This document shows positions 43,601-56,512 of a DNA stretch of 60,000 nt, piece after piece; the stretch's first letter is position 1; every line of letters begins with the position of its first letter. Under the pieces are notes generated by a model, which was given only the letters and a program-made list of their open reading frames with translations, was not told the DNA's origin and searched no databases. The stretch is from the NCBI GenBank assembly GCA_914767715.1, contig OU612067.1, positions 3,226,001-3,286,000 on the forward strand. The letters are read 5' to 3'. The DNA is from Membranipora membranacea (taxonomy: Eukaryota > Bryozoa > Gymnolaemata > Cheilostomatida > Membraniporidae). The translations under genes were made by a program, and so were the position numbers.

Positions 43601-45209
43601 CATAGTTGTCATGCGATAACAAAAAGATACATACAGATTTAAAAACTAATTTTGCTTTTACCTGTTATGTATTTTTGTTCAATGGGAAGCTTTTAAGTGC
43701 ATAGTTATTAGGAACAAGGGTTTTAGTCAACTTTCCAATAATCGAATTTGTTTCAGTTTATTTTACATTCAGTATCATTGTACGATAAAAACGAATGTCA
43801 ACAGTGTAAAGAATAAAAAAAGTCTACTAGGCAAAATTATCACTTGTTCAGATAAGACATAAAAAATGGGAAAAGAGATTTGGCACGTTTTTGTGTTCGG
43901 CATACAGCAGGCCTAAAAATAGTGTTTTGACGAGAGGATATTCTACTGCATGTATTAAAGTGTACTCTACTAAAAAGTGGATGCTGTGGATCAGAGGCTA
44001 TTTTGTTCAAGATAAAGTTTAAAGTTAAAAGGAAAAACTAAGATTGTGAGGTGTAAGTGATAATTGATCTGATATCAGCAGTATAAAACTTTTTGAGCCC
44101 TTCGGTGTTTACACCTAAAATCTTTAGTTGCCGTAATAGATAAAGTTAAATTGCTCACATAACTATTTTAATACTAATTAGTGTTCTTGATTTTTTACAT
44201 AATGATGTGTTCTTATTGGTTGATGGGCATAAAAAATTCAACCTTGTTAAGCGATAACTATTTGTGTCAGAAAGTTGATGTAAGTTTGAAAGTTTTATCC
44301 TTCCTCTGGCTATAAGGACACAAATACAATAGACTATGTAAAGACAGTTCAAGTAAATATATTACTCGGCAGTTTGAGCCATATAACAGTTCCCACAAAC
44401 ACTTGATCTTGTTCATGCATTGACAGAACTTCTTAACAGCAGCTGTTTACCTTGAACTCACAGTCTACTGCGTGTCAGAGGACAAGAACAGGGGTATATA
44501 AAGCCGCAATAATTTTAGCAAAGGACAATTGAGTTTTATTCATGTTTCACAAAAAAATATTAACATGCTCAAAAAAGGCACAATTATCACATCCTATAGG
44601 TCATCATAACAGCTTGTTGGTGTTATGTATAACAGCTAAACCAACTGACATTGTTCTATCTTTATGTACAATCATTCTGTAATTTCAGCCCAAAAATCAC
44701 TTCAAATCAAACCAAGTAGATCATTTGGTCAGGTCTTTGACCTCAGAAATGCGAAAAATCAAGATGCAAATCATGATCTGTTCAATGTTTAGTGTGCTTA
44801 TGACTGACGTCTTGTAATATTATAACAGCTGTGGTAATTTGTATCCACTTCTTTTCAAGATGTCACTTTTTTTACGTAAGCTGAGTTTTTATCTAGAACA
44901 TACAACACACATGACTGCTCTGTTTATTATTTGTGGGTTTGATGCAGGACAAGAGATACCTTCCTTACATGTTACTCCAACCACTCTGAGGTAGTCAAGT
45001 CTTACTTTAAACTGGCGCCCCAACCTCTGATGCCAGTACTCGGCAAACCAAGCAACTTAAAATAAAAATGCATAAATACACTTAAATCTCAGGTAAGGTA
45101 GTCACCTAAGGTTGGATACCTTCATGATTGATTAAGTAAACAGGAGGTGATTTCCATGCAGGCAGTCTGTTCTGCACTTCTCACAACAGTTACTTTCTTG
45201 TAGCTTGAG
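43601..45209. other. Intergenic, nothing firm
   Basis: No ORF with recognised features. GGGGTATATAAAGCCGC at about 44491-44507 is a good TATA context, but no exon can be followed from it. Confidence 0.3.
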
Positions 45210-45395
45210 GCTAGGGCTTTTGATTTTTTTATTTGATTTGTTTATTTCATCGGGTAATTGATTCGTGTATAAGAGTGAGTTAAAGATGATAAGGCTCCAT
45301 ATGCGCAGTAGCATAGCCTTATGAGGCGCAAGAGCCCTGAGTTGGTTTGAAATTTATTTGACTCTTATAGACGTTACCCTTCAGCAGTGGCAACA
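45210..45395 (+). repeat. Dispersed repeat, copy 1 (pairs with 51605-51790)
   Basis: Contains TTTCATCGGGTAATTGATTC, GGCTCCATATGCGCAGTAGC, GAGGCGCAAGAGCCCTG and TTACCCTTCAGCAG, all repeated in order at 51605-51790. Non-coding. Confidence 0.75.
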
Positions 45396-48300
45396 TTGAC
45401 TTGGTGGTTAAGACACCTCTTACCAAGCAAGTTTATTGTTTGCCATCTTCTCACCACATGAATTAAGCCCGTTTTTAGGTAAGACACAAGAAATTTACCT
45501 CTACACACAAAAATGGCAATCTAGATGTAATTTACAAGTTCATACAAACAAATTTTCCAAAGATACTAGATATGAAAGCTGCAATGTAGAGTTTTATTTT
45601 TCTCGATGTCAACGATGCAGACCCAATAAACAGGAGGTATGTAATACCAGTCGCTTAATCACTGGTGAGAAGAATTATTACCATCTGGATTTCGAGCCAT
45701 TGATGTAATTTTCTAAGGTTTAAGTTGAAAAATAATACACACCAGGTGTGGTACGACTACTGCAAAGAGAATAAGTTTGTATGATTCAGATCAGGTCATA
45801 ATAAATTGATAGAACACTTACCAGTGATAGGGGTGATTGGGGCAAGAGATGGGTATCGGTCCAGACATGCATACTGTGAGTGCTCGGTTTTAGTTAAAAA
45901 TCCACTGTTCTCTATTGTCCAGTTTGAAGGACAAGATTGTCTGTCTGGGATCATTACCTGTAAGTTGAAGAACATATCTCTATATCCAAATGTGTGTTAA
46001 CCATTATATGAAGAAGAGCAGCTTAATTATTCTTCAACACTCTTGCAAATTTTTTAGTACACAACCATTACCCACCAAAATATTTGAGACCAATGATTTT
46101 TGTCTCTGGCCTACTGGCATTTTTCCTTTCAAATCTCATGCCAAATCTTGCCTAGTGCCATTTGATGAAATCTGATGCTGAAATCTAATAAAAATCACAA
46201 ACAAATTTTTTCAAAGTCATGCCTCACCTGGGATACTAACATGGGAACTACTGGTCCGATTTCCTTGATTTTACATTCTAATTGTAGCTATCCCTTGTCT
46301 AGCAAATTTCAAAGCCTCAATTTTTTTGAATGTCACATCTTATGATTTTGATAGCAAACCAAAAAAACTCAAGCCACCATTTCCCATGCAAAAGAATAGG
46401 ATCGGCCAATAACTGGGAGCACCTGGCTCAGACACCTCACAACCATTCATTCATATCAAACCAGGATTGACAACACAAAGTAGACCCAACAAAATTATTT
46501 TGATCAATAAAACATTACAAAATAAATTACAGATATGCTGTAGTATGGTGGATAGGCCCTGGAAGCCAATGTCTGGGAGGCATGTCCCAAGACACCTATG
46601 AGAGCTGTATAACAAAATGCCTTTTGTTTGGTGAACAAAGGAGTACAATGACAGACAAAGTTTGCTTGTCTGAATGCATGTTGGAGGAGGAAAGTTCTAT
46701 AATAACAGACAGGAATTATTAAGCCAGATAGTGAAAATTTGATAAATACATTAAATATGACTGGATTTCAGAGACTTATATTACTACACCAAGTCTTACA
46801 TCATAGCGTAAAGTTGTTATATTTTGTGTGATAGACTTCTTTGACAATGTAGATTGAGAAATCCTAAAAAAGATTTTGGTGAAGCATGACCTGTCTGAAT
46901 GTCATCAAACACTTTCATCATAATGATGTTGAGGTTATGTGCTTAAAAAACCAACGTATTATCACATCACCTCAGCTCACATAATGCCTTTATTTCAAAT
47001 TCTAATGATTTTACATGAGTACCATTGTTGATGGTTGCAGTGAAATGGCTGTGCTTCAAACAGATTAAAATCTAACCTGTGATATCCTACTTGATTGACA
47101 AACACTACAAGTGAGCTGGTATTCTGTACCACCTACGCCTAGGCTGTACCCCCATGGTATTACTGTCCTTGGAAGATGGTCGACATTCAGCTTCATCTGT
47201 TCCATGTACTGGTAAATGGGCCAGTCATCAAGCGTAACAGGAACCGCAGTTGTCTAAAATAACGATATGCTAGTGTCAGGATACAATATTTGTGATAAGA
47301 CAAGACAAAGTCATGATCATAATCTTGGGCAACATATTGAAACCAATATGTGAAGAATTGGAAAGTTTTCAATTCTTAGGCCTTTCCACAGTTCCAGTGA
47401 ACAAATGTAGGCACGTCAGAAATTGTGATAAAGTGAAAAACTTTACCTGCATAAAATCAGCAAATCATTTTTATATGGAGTTTAATATCAATGTCATTGT
47501 AATCAATCTATCAATTCAAAATGTATTGTATTTGTATTCTACCCCTTTATCAAGACAAGTACTGCTCTGATCACTCCGGCCAGTAGGGTATTGTGGTGAA
47601 TATGGTGCGCAAAGGAGCCGAGATCCGCAAGAATCAAATACCATACCATACCAACTAGGTTTTTTTTTATCAGTGCTGCGCATGAAACCTGAAATAATAA
47701 AGAATAATTGTTGGCACATGTCTCATTCTGCCCTTTCGAAATTTAATACCATCAGTTTAACAAGAGATGTTGAGCTGCACTCTCACAACCAATATAAGAA
47801 AAATCTGGTCTTGTATTTATTTCCCGTAAACATAAATACCCTGAAAATAAATGATGAAAATGTCAATATCATACACAATTGTCAAAATTTTAACCACACT
47901 TGTCAGAAGGAGAACTGGCCAAAACGTACTGCAGTACAAAAACAAGTGCTAATGAAGTCGGTACATTCTCCTTATCACTAAAGATGTGGGTGTTTATAGT
48001 GCAAGGTTTCTCAGCTGCTAGACACATACCACGATCTAATAGGAATTTAACAAATTTCTTGCTACCTCACGTAATTCAGACCAATAAAAAATAATACTAT
48101 TTGGTAGTTTTGTAAGATCCATGAACATCATTGATCTTCATATTCTAACCATCTTTTTTAAATAGCCTTTAACACTTTGAAAATTTGTTAGTTCTGGGGT
48201 TGGCAAGCAAAAATTAGCTCAGATCTGTAAGCTGTATTTAATAGTAGCTGTAACATTTTAATACAGATCCTCATGCTTCATAAATTTTATGTGTCCTCTA

Positions 48301-48650
48301 ATTTGCATTACATCCCGCCAATCGAAAACGTGAGAGTGCTATGATAGCCAATGAAACGCGATTGTAGTCTGGTAGCCTAGTAAACAAGATGGTTGCGCCC
48401 ATAGGCCCATTCATAATTGATTGGTGAGTTTAAGCCTATCTAAAGCATGTTACGTTTCTCCAGATGGGGTCATAAGTTCAACTCAGATAGGCCTGGGGTT
48501 TGGAGTACTCCATACGCCCCTGGTTACAAGGTGCTTGCACTAGAATCCAGATTGAATAATATATAATAATACACAACTACATATGAGAGATTTCAAAAAG
48601 ATTTTACTTCTGAGTTTTAAAAGGATGTTCGAGTAAGATTGAATGTAGTG
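45396..48650. other. Intergenic, no gene recognised
   Basis: Several ORFs of 60-100 codons (such as 45436-45708 with seven cysteines, and 47673-47981) lack signal peptides, known motifs or splice partners. I cannot support any as a gene. Confidence 0.35.
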
Positions 48651-48659
48651 CTCTATTAT

Positions 48660-49500
48660 AATTCCGACACAAGCAGAGATAGATAGGCTGCTGATCCTGA
48701 TGGAGATCTTCTCGCTCATTATTATAATTCAAAATTTCTATTCACCAAACTCAATGACCACCTACAAAAACAGAGTGTATGATAATTGAATTTGCTTTTG
48801 GATCTTAGCAATATAATGAAAAAAGCAAAGATTGAAGATGTTGCATTCACCAAAAGAAATAACATGAGATTCATTTAATTGGTAAAATAGTCAATGAGAT
48901 ATCACAATGATGGTATAGGAATGTCTCTGCCACTTAAAAATCTCTATGCTAACGGGTATCATCCAATTTAAAAATTTATCGGCCCTAATCTTTGGCAGTA
49001 ATTTAAAATAATATGCTCCTCCCAGTTGGTGTAGTTTGTGGCTGATATAGGCATCCATTCAACTTAAAAGCTTGAAACATCAATAGGAAATATAATTTGG
49101 AAAGAATGTTTAAAAATTTGACTTCGTTCTTGGACAGTTGATGAAAAATACAATAACTTGATTTTATAAGTTAGAATGAGGTTATCATGCCATTTAAAGT
49201 TATAACTAAAACTCTCGAAGTCTGATGATCTCCACTAAAGTTTTCTCTACTAAATCAATTGTTTACTATATTAACTAACCTGACTTCTGCTCTCAAAGTG
49301 AACTACTCTCTACCACACTGTCTGCTCATATGAGGTATGTTAACACTTCATCAGGGTTTTTTGCACGCCAGTTGAACTTGTTTTTCTTTTGTAAAAACAG
49401 GCTAATTATATATATCATTGCAAAAAAATAAGTATCCTGGGGCACATTATATTGAAAACAAACAAGCACCAACATCATTACAGCAAAAAATCCATTTTGC
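48660..49500 (+). repeat. Ancient duplication block, copy 2
   Basis: Diverged counterpart of 41800-42330. Together with 45210/51605 it gives two collinear matches in the same orientation, offset by about 6.4-7 kb. Confidence 0.5.
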
Positions 49501-51604
49501 AGCCTGACCCAATTAAAATTTTATTCACCCTAATTTTCATTGTACTTGAAATTAATTTTGATACACTCCAATAAAGTAAATACTGGCAGTTTTCAGGCAA
49601 TACCACCACAATCAAGTATAAAAATCATGTCCATATCCCCTGTGCTAAATAGCATGCTATTGGGTATTCAGTACTGCAAAAAAAACTTGAGCACCACTGC
49701 AAAAAATATACATCCTGTGGGACAGAACAAGGGTAATTTTTTCCAAAAAAACATTTATATGAAATAACATTCAAATTTGCAGCATAACTAAAATAAATTC
49801 CGCATGACCCAATTTTTTGCAAATTTTGCAAAGACACACCAACCAATATAATGACATAAGTCCCAGTAGTGCAAAATCATCAAACTTGATCTTTGTTAAT
49901 AATTTATCCAATCGTTCCGGGGTGAAAAGTGTTTCAACTTGCACAAGATGACTGCATCGTCATGATACCAATGCGGAAACAGCAACTTCCCAAATTTGGG
50001 TGAAGGGTGCTTAATTTTCAATAAGCGAGAATCTCTATCTCATTCCATCTTCATAAAATGGCGAATATGATGCCAAGGCTATGATATTTTTGTGTTCTCT
50101 AAGATTCTCTTATTCTTCACTCAACCTCTAATTGCATTTTCAAATGTTATGCAGCTTAAATATGGTACTAGCAGAATATTGTCATCAATCAGATTATGTA
50201 CATACAACCAAGGAGTAACCCTTTTACTCCTTGATAGAACATACATTTATCCATCATGCTAATGAACTCATTGAACTGAATGATCATGCCATCCATAAAG
50301 ATCTAGTGTCTGAAACAGAATTAGACTACAACACAGGTAATGAAAAAGTAAAGCTAATTTCATCCAACACACACCTTAGTTAGTTAGTCCAGACCCAAAC
50401 CAATGGAGCCAAGTGATCAAGATCAAGTCAATCACAGGGCCCTTGAGTATTCATCAAATCTAGGTTTAAAAGGGGCCTGATATTCTGCCCTGCAATAGGA
50501 ATATAGCTCAGCATAACTTTATCCTCTGGTACTAGGGAAGCTGACATTCATGTGCTATCAGCCATCAGAGAATTTGTAAATGCTTCTGAACTGACCAGGT
50601 AACGAATCAGACTTGAAAGTCAGAGGTTGTGTGTAGCTTTCATAACCTGGCTTGCATGTGTGGTCGACTCCTATTTTTGTATGTTTGTGTCTGTCAATGG
50701 CGGTGTCTATCTGGCAGTTTACAGCTATATTCTTTTTTTTTTGATTTGCCGGTAACTTAAGACTTAAAATATCATAACTCAAAACCCCTTGGAATTCATC
50801 TGTAGCGCCCTAAATTACTCTCTAGGCTTCCCAAAACCCCCCAGCTGTTTTTGCTTGGACGCTTCGGGCCCTCGGGGCGCCGCTCCACGGCACAGTGTCG
50901 CCAAAACTTAGGTTTCTATAACTCCCAGGTTTAGAGCCCTGACTATGCTAGTTTTTTCTGGTGACAGGCATGTCTCATGACGAAAGGCTTGAAATATGCT
51001 GACCTGCCACTTTCAATAATAAAAGGTTCTATGGCAAGTTAGAACACAAGTTCATTGCAAAATAAATTTGAAGCACTAATCAACAACTTGAAACATTGAA
51101 ACAAGAGCTTTTTGCATTCATTGAAGTAGGAAATCCCCAGCATCTTTTGGAATTCTGTATTGTGGGATTCCCGAAGTTCAGCCACCCTGCAATCAAAATT
51201 ATAATTAGTGGTGTAAAATATGAAGAACTCATTTGCATGGAAATCGTAATTATGATGAGTGAATTTGTCTATTATGCTATGGCTCAACTACAAAAACATC
51301 ATGCTCTAATAATAAGAGCATGATATAATATTGAGAGGGACTTCTCTGCTTGCAATATTGCTACAAAAAGTGAAAGTAAAGCCGTTGGCAGCAGGACACC
51401 GTTTTCTCTCAACAGTCTCGTTTGATTCAGTTAACAGCCTGCAGCAAAGTTTATGATTATGAGAGTACCTCATGAAGATTCACAACTATATGATAATTAT
51501 CATCATATAATTTTGAATCCTCATGTCATGCTCACATAATCATAGACATTGCTGGAGTGCGGTAATATTGCAAAAAAGGAAGTTCTTCTTGATATGATGT
51601 TTTC
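49501..51604. other. Intergenic, GC-rich island near 50840-50900
   Basis: No gene recognised. Around 50838-50900 CCCCCCAGCTG, TTCGGGCCCTCGGGGCGCC and GCTCCACGGCAC form a short GC-rich patch in AT-rich DNA, perhaps part of an unrecognised repeat. It is bounded by TGTAGCGCCCTAAAT. Confidence 0.35.
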
Positions 51605-51790
51605 GTTTTTGGATTAGAATTTGTTGATTTCATCGGGTAATAAGTTCATGTATAAAAATGTGTGAGTTCAAAATGATGAGGCTCCATATGCGCAGTAGCA
51701 TGGCTATATCCGAGGCGCAAGAGCCCTGGGGGTTGGAATTTAATTGACTCTTATAAACATTACCCTTCAGCAGCGGAGGTGCTCATAATG
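51605..51790 (+). repeat. Dispersed repeat, copy 2
   Basis: Same ordered blocks as 45210-45395, including GGCTCCATATGCGCAGTAGC without change. Confidence 0.75.
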
Positions 51791-53135
51791 AGGCCAACAG
51801 GTGCTTCTTTAAAACCGAGGCTTGGTAGTCAGGTTCCTGATGACCACAGGCAGATGTTGAGGGAGGGTAAGGCAGGTCGAGGAGAGATTTATTTTGTGTA
51901 GGCGGGAGTAGGAGTTGATGAATAGTAGATTTTGTGTGCACACATTATATTCCAAATGTTTGTTGTGATAGTTTCAGGAGGATTAGCTTTTTGTTGTTCA
52001 ATACTACACCTTAGCTATCTTTACCACAATGTCTCTTGATAAATACTCAGAGAGAACATCGACATCCCTTAAAATAGAAAACAATGTGAGTGGTAGCTGA
52101 TTGAGCACTGGTACGGTAGTGATAGTTTTTGTGATAATATGTGTGTCTTTTCTCTTTCAAACCAATTATTCAACCGTTACTTACACTGATGTATTATTGT
52201 AATGGTCAACTTGCAAAACTCAGGGTCTCAAAGGTTCTAGAGTATGTTTCTTTCCCTGTTACAGATTAACTTGAAATACCTTCGCCTAGGCAACCTTGGA
52301 CTGATGTGTGATAATTTATGGTGAAACTCTAGCAGCCTGGTAATTGCCCTAGACAAACCAGGGCTTATTTAGATGTTAATATGTAACTGGAGAGGCAACG
52401 AACTCTAGACCCTGGGTTTTCGCACTTTGAAATCAGTTATATCATTCAATAATGTCATTTAACTCATGATAAACTATCTGTATGTGATAAAATATCCTTT
52501 AAAGAAATACTGTTGGTCGTTTTTTGGCATTGTAAATGGGGTAGAAACCTTGCCGTAAGTGATTTGAATATGTGCACATGTTGCAAAATTTGCAAAGATG
52601 AATGGTTTCCTAGTTAAGCCGATCGACTGCAACCCACAGCACAGGCAACATTCTAGAGCAACATATAAGGCTGGCTTTGCAATAACTAATGGAGATGTCA
52701 ATATTATGTCCTCACAAAAAATACAGATGAAGGGAATGGGAGAGGTCAACTGGCTGGAATGTTTTCTGTTGTAGCTCAAGGAATCTAAAAACACAATGAT
52801 TTGTTATGGTCAGCTTGTGATGGGGACCAATAATTGTGCAAAATTAGGACCCTGACTCAGTATATGGGGAGGTGTAACACTCATTAATGTTTGATATAGT
52901 ACATATTTTTAACTTTGACTTTTCTAATTATATATTTTTTTATTTTGGCAGTCAATATTGATTTTAAGTTCATAAAATTGAAGTTTTTAAATGATGATGA
53001 CAAACAGAGACACAACATGTGCTATAACGCACGTAGACAAATATACATTGAAATACAGACATGAGATGTGATTGTGTGATATAACAATTCGCAAAGCCAA
53101 CATTGAAACATCTGGATACAATTGATACAGTTTAG
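51791..53135. other. Intergenic downstream of gene D, nothing recognised
   Basis: No ORF with recognised features on either strand. Confidence 0.3.
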
Positions 53136-53138
53136 TTC

Positions 53139-53144
53139 TTTATT
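53139..53144 (-). terminator. Polyadenylation signal overlapping the gene D stop codon
   Basis: On the minus strand the final codons read CAA TAA AG, so AATAAA contains the stop codon itself. If it is used, the 3' UTR would be only about 10-30 bases. Confidence 0.5.
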
Positions 53145-54873
53145 GACCATCTCTTGCAGTTTCATACTCAGTAAACGAAAGCATGCCATCTTTATCCTGA
53201 TCTGTATTAGCCATTATCCGGCGGACCAATTGCCTAGCTTTCTCACTAGCCTCAGGTAATTTGTGATACAAGTCCGGATTATGATCAACAAAATGCTCCA
53301 ACAACTACAAAACAAACATAACAATTGCGAATAAATGAGAGAAAGGTTAGCTCTGCCTGCAATAAAAATTTTAATTTGTTCCTCCTGTTGTAAGGTATGA
53401 AGTAGCATGGATGGTGATTTGTGCATCAATTATCAACCTAGGAGATGAAGTTGATAAATCAGAACTGCAAACTTCAAGGAAATTTAGTATGTAGTATCCA
53501 TCAAATGACAGTAAAGATCCTAGGAGGCCTATCTTCAGCCGTGATATGACAGCTAGGCTTACCTCATCAACAGATATTTGCTCATCGCCATCAGTATCGA
53601 TTACTTTGAAGTCATCTTGCGATTTTGAGAATTTCTTGATCTCGAGAAGTTCAACATCAATTATGAGAGTAGATCCGCCAGGGATATCAGTGCCTTCAAA
53701 TATCAAAACAAAGAATATAACTTCATTTCTATCTCCTCTTGGGTGATGGTAAATCAAGCGGTCCAAAGTTTGACACTGAGCTTACTGGTGCTCTATGGGG
53801 TCAAAAGTAATCAGATTGAGAGCATGTAACTAATGGTAAACTGACAAGCAAATGATAAAAATTATAATAAATGATGGATAGCAGCAATTGTCACACCAGC
53901 CATCTTTACATACGGTTTTTTTACCTGTAGGGTCAGAGTTTTGCAGAACCATCCAGCCCTCTATAGAGTATATAGTCAAAAATAATATTCATATATAATT
54001 TGATATTTATATATCATTTAATTACTTTTCCTCTGCATGATATAAGCCATGATATTTTTGCATCAAGTTTTTGAATATCAACATATCAACATTATCCAGT
54101 CCTGTCCTAACCACGATGACTTGAATAGGGTTGAGATACACTTGGCTTGGCTATCTATAATATATAAAACCGGCCAGCGAAAAATTGAATGCTACTATAC
54201 CTGCTCCCTTATCACCGTAGGCAAGATGTGGTGGGATAGTTAGCTTCCTCCTTGAGCCGGGACACATACCAATAATTCCTCTCTTCCATCCCTTAATAAG
54301 AGTTTTGTCACTTAGAACAAAGTCAAATGGCTCTCCGCTGTCTCGACTACAAACATGAAGAGCAATGTTAATTGTGGATGATGACAGCCAAAACCTCAAG
54401 TATAAAATTCAACTGTCTCAATAAAGCATTACAATAATAATACGTCACCGCTTATTCGGCTTGGCGGAACTGTGACAAACAACACAGTACTCAGTACTAA
54501 GTTTGGTATTCAGGTATACTTATACCTTAACGCAAATTTTCAATATTTCCAAAACCGCAGAAACAACAGAGAAAAACATGAAACACCTACAACATATAAT
54601 ATGTTACAGAGAGAAGATACAATTTGTATGTTTTGTAACTTACGTAGAGCCGAACATTATGCCATTATTTAAAGTGCCAGTCCAGTGCACACTTAGCCTT
54701 GCTCCATAAATTGCCTTGTTCTCACAATCTGTCACCTCATTCAGTTCCTCTATCTTAAGATCCCGACTGTGTTCTTCTATACTTTCAATGTCATCATCAT
54801 AATACTCCTCGGAAAGCACAACGTAATTACACAGACTTATCACCAAAACGCTCAGTAGTATCATTCTCATCAT
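53140..54873 (-). CDS. Gene D: secretory FKBP-type protein with two EF-hands
   Basis: Minus-strand exons 54873-54644, 54346-54201, 53693-53563 and 53304-53140 give 223 residues with intron phases 2, 1, 0 as in B and C. Signal peptide 1-20 (MMRMILLSVLVISLCNYVVL), acidic linker, then FKBP domain about 45-145 (LSVHWTGTLNNGIMFG, TLIKGWKRGIIGMCPG, LTIPPHLAYG, IPGGSTLIIDVELLE). The pocket L-I-K-G-W and the Y are present, but the F-D pair reads F-G, so isomerase activity may be lowered. EF-hand loops are DTDGDEQISVDE (158-169) and DQDKDGMLSFTE (204-215). It ends ARDGQ without an ER-retrieval signal. It is the only family member on the minus strand here. The four exons together look intact. Confidence 0.85.
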
Positions 54874-54940
54874 ACCAATTATTATTGCTGTCCAACCAAA
54901 TTACTCTGTACTGTGTGTGTAGGTTTCAAAATACCTACCA

Positions 54941-54996
54941 TGGTTAAGGCATGAATGGAATGAAGAGAGTCATGGCTGGAGTTGTTCACTCCCGCC
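54941..54996 (-). promoter_or_regulatory. Conserved upstream block of gene D
   Basis: On the minus strand CCATGACTCTCTTCATTCCA, about 100 bases before the ATG, matches the distal blocks of A and C (ACTCTCTTCATT, TCATTCCATTG). Confidence 0.4.
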
Positions 54997-54999
54997 AAT

Positions 55000-56440
55000 T
55001 TTTTTTTTGCCAAAGAATCCAAATCTTTAATTGTCTTGATAACCAATCAAGGTAAATATATTTTGAGGTTCTACTATCTCTTGCCCCCTGCTCAAGGTCA
55101 AAACATTTGATACAAAAAATTTGCATCTGGTTTCTCAGTTGGCCTGAACTTAGCATTTCGACGACTTCCAGTGTTCCAACAACTGCTCAGCATTGTCAGA
55201 TTGTTTTCAGATGTAAGACTTGGGCACAAATTCTATATTAACTGGACCGTAAAACTTTGCATATACTGCAGCTGGCATGACACCTTTCTGCATAGAGACA
55301 GAATCTCCTGGCGTCAAGTTGAGGAGCACTGCACACTTTTTCGGTTGCATCTATGTCCTTAAATTTCATACAGATGATAGTTGGAGAATGGTAATTGGTC
55401 TTGTTCTAGTGGTCTGTGTATTTGTATGGGAAATATTTAGCATGCTATCTGGGATGTCAATTGTGTGTCAATCAAGCTTCTCATCACATTAATAGTTGTA
55501 CTAGCATCAATGTATGTGGTTTCTAGGATTTTGCAAGTGATTGGTGTTTATCTTTAGTTCAATCCTAAATAGTTGAGATCTGCTGCAACTCTATAGATTC
55601 CTCGAATTGATCACATGTAAAGAGCTCTCTTGATCACATTGTGGTGACATGAAAGCTGTCTGAGGTAGTCTAATTCTTGCTCACTGCTCTTAATGCTGCG
55701 GTGTTACATTTCATTGTAAATGCCAAATTGCCTAGCTTTTATCGACTTGGCATTTTGCTGAAACTTCAACATCCTTCATCACACTAGTGTAAGAACTTAA
55801 ATTTCTATGATGATGTACGGAAGTAGTTTTTCGTTTTTGCTGATTATTTACTGATATATTAGCATGTCTGCTATCGCTAGGCGCTAGCTTAGGAAACAAG
55901 CTTTGGCCAAATTCAGTTTAGTTGGAAAGGTTCTTCTTCGGTTGAAGGGCTCTAAATATTCATTGGCAGAGTCTATCAAAGGGCATGCAGGGTTTGCCTC
56001 ATTTAGAAAACATTCAGCCTCTTCTTTTGTATGGAATGCTTCGAACTTGCGTGTTTCCACTTGCAAAAAACGCTTGCAGTTAAAAACATCTAATATCAAT
56101 GTTAACCAGGGCTCCAATCAACTCTTATGCTTGATTGCGATATAATTCAAAAATGATTGATTAACATCTTTTTAGGTTGGGGTAAAACCATCAAAACAGA
56201 GGTACTGATTTATATGTGTGACATAAAAATTTACATAGTTGAGTCAAGTGGTTGTATGTGGGTTTATTATCTTCCCCCTAAAGATGGCAGTGAAGTGATG
56301 GATGGATGGATTTATTACTATCATAGACAAAAATTTGTCACGAAATACGTTGTTAATACTGACAAGAAAGAAAAACATGGAAAAATCAGATCTCTGTTGT
56401 ATAAACAGTTTTTTAGAATAGTATATTATTAAGTGTATGT
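55000..56440. other. Intergenic, repeat at 56045-56180
   Basis: The minus-strand ORF 55884-56117 has no recognised motif. The block 56045-56180 is a diverged direct copy of 28080-28215. Confidence 0.4.
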
Positions 56441-56512
56441 ATGAGATGTCTTAAAAAGCTGTCTCTACCCCATGTACCCCGATATTTAACGGTGCGGTAG
56501 CGACCTGAGGGG
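56440..56512 (-). other. 3' UTR of the intact LINE
   Basis: After the stop the minus strand reads ATAGCCCCTCAGGTCGCTAC and continues GC-rich for about 60 bases before returning to AT-rich DNA. The exact 3' end is not certain. Confidence 0.4.

Noticed and set aside
44491-44507. TATA-containing sequence as a gene promoter
   Set aside because: No exon or ORF can be followed downstream.
45436-45708. Cysteine-containing 90-codon ORF as a secreted protein
   Set aside because: No signal peptide, no splice support and no regular cysteine pattern.
53546-53746. Plus-strand ORF
   Set aside because: Antisense shadow of gene D exon 3.
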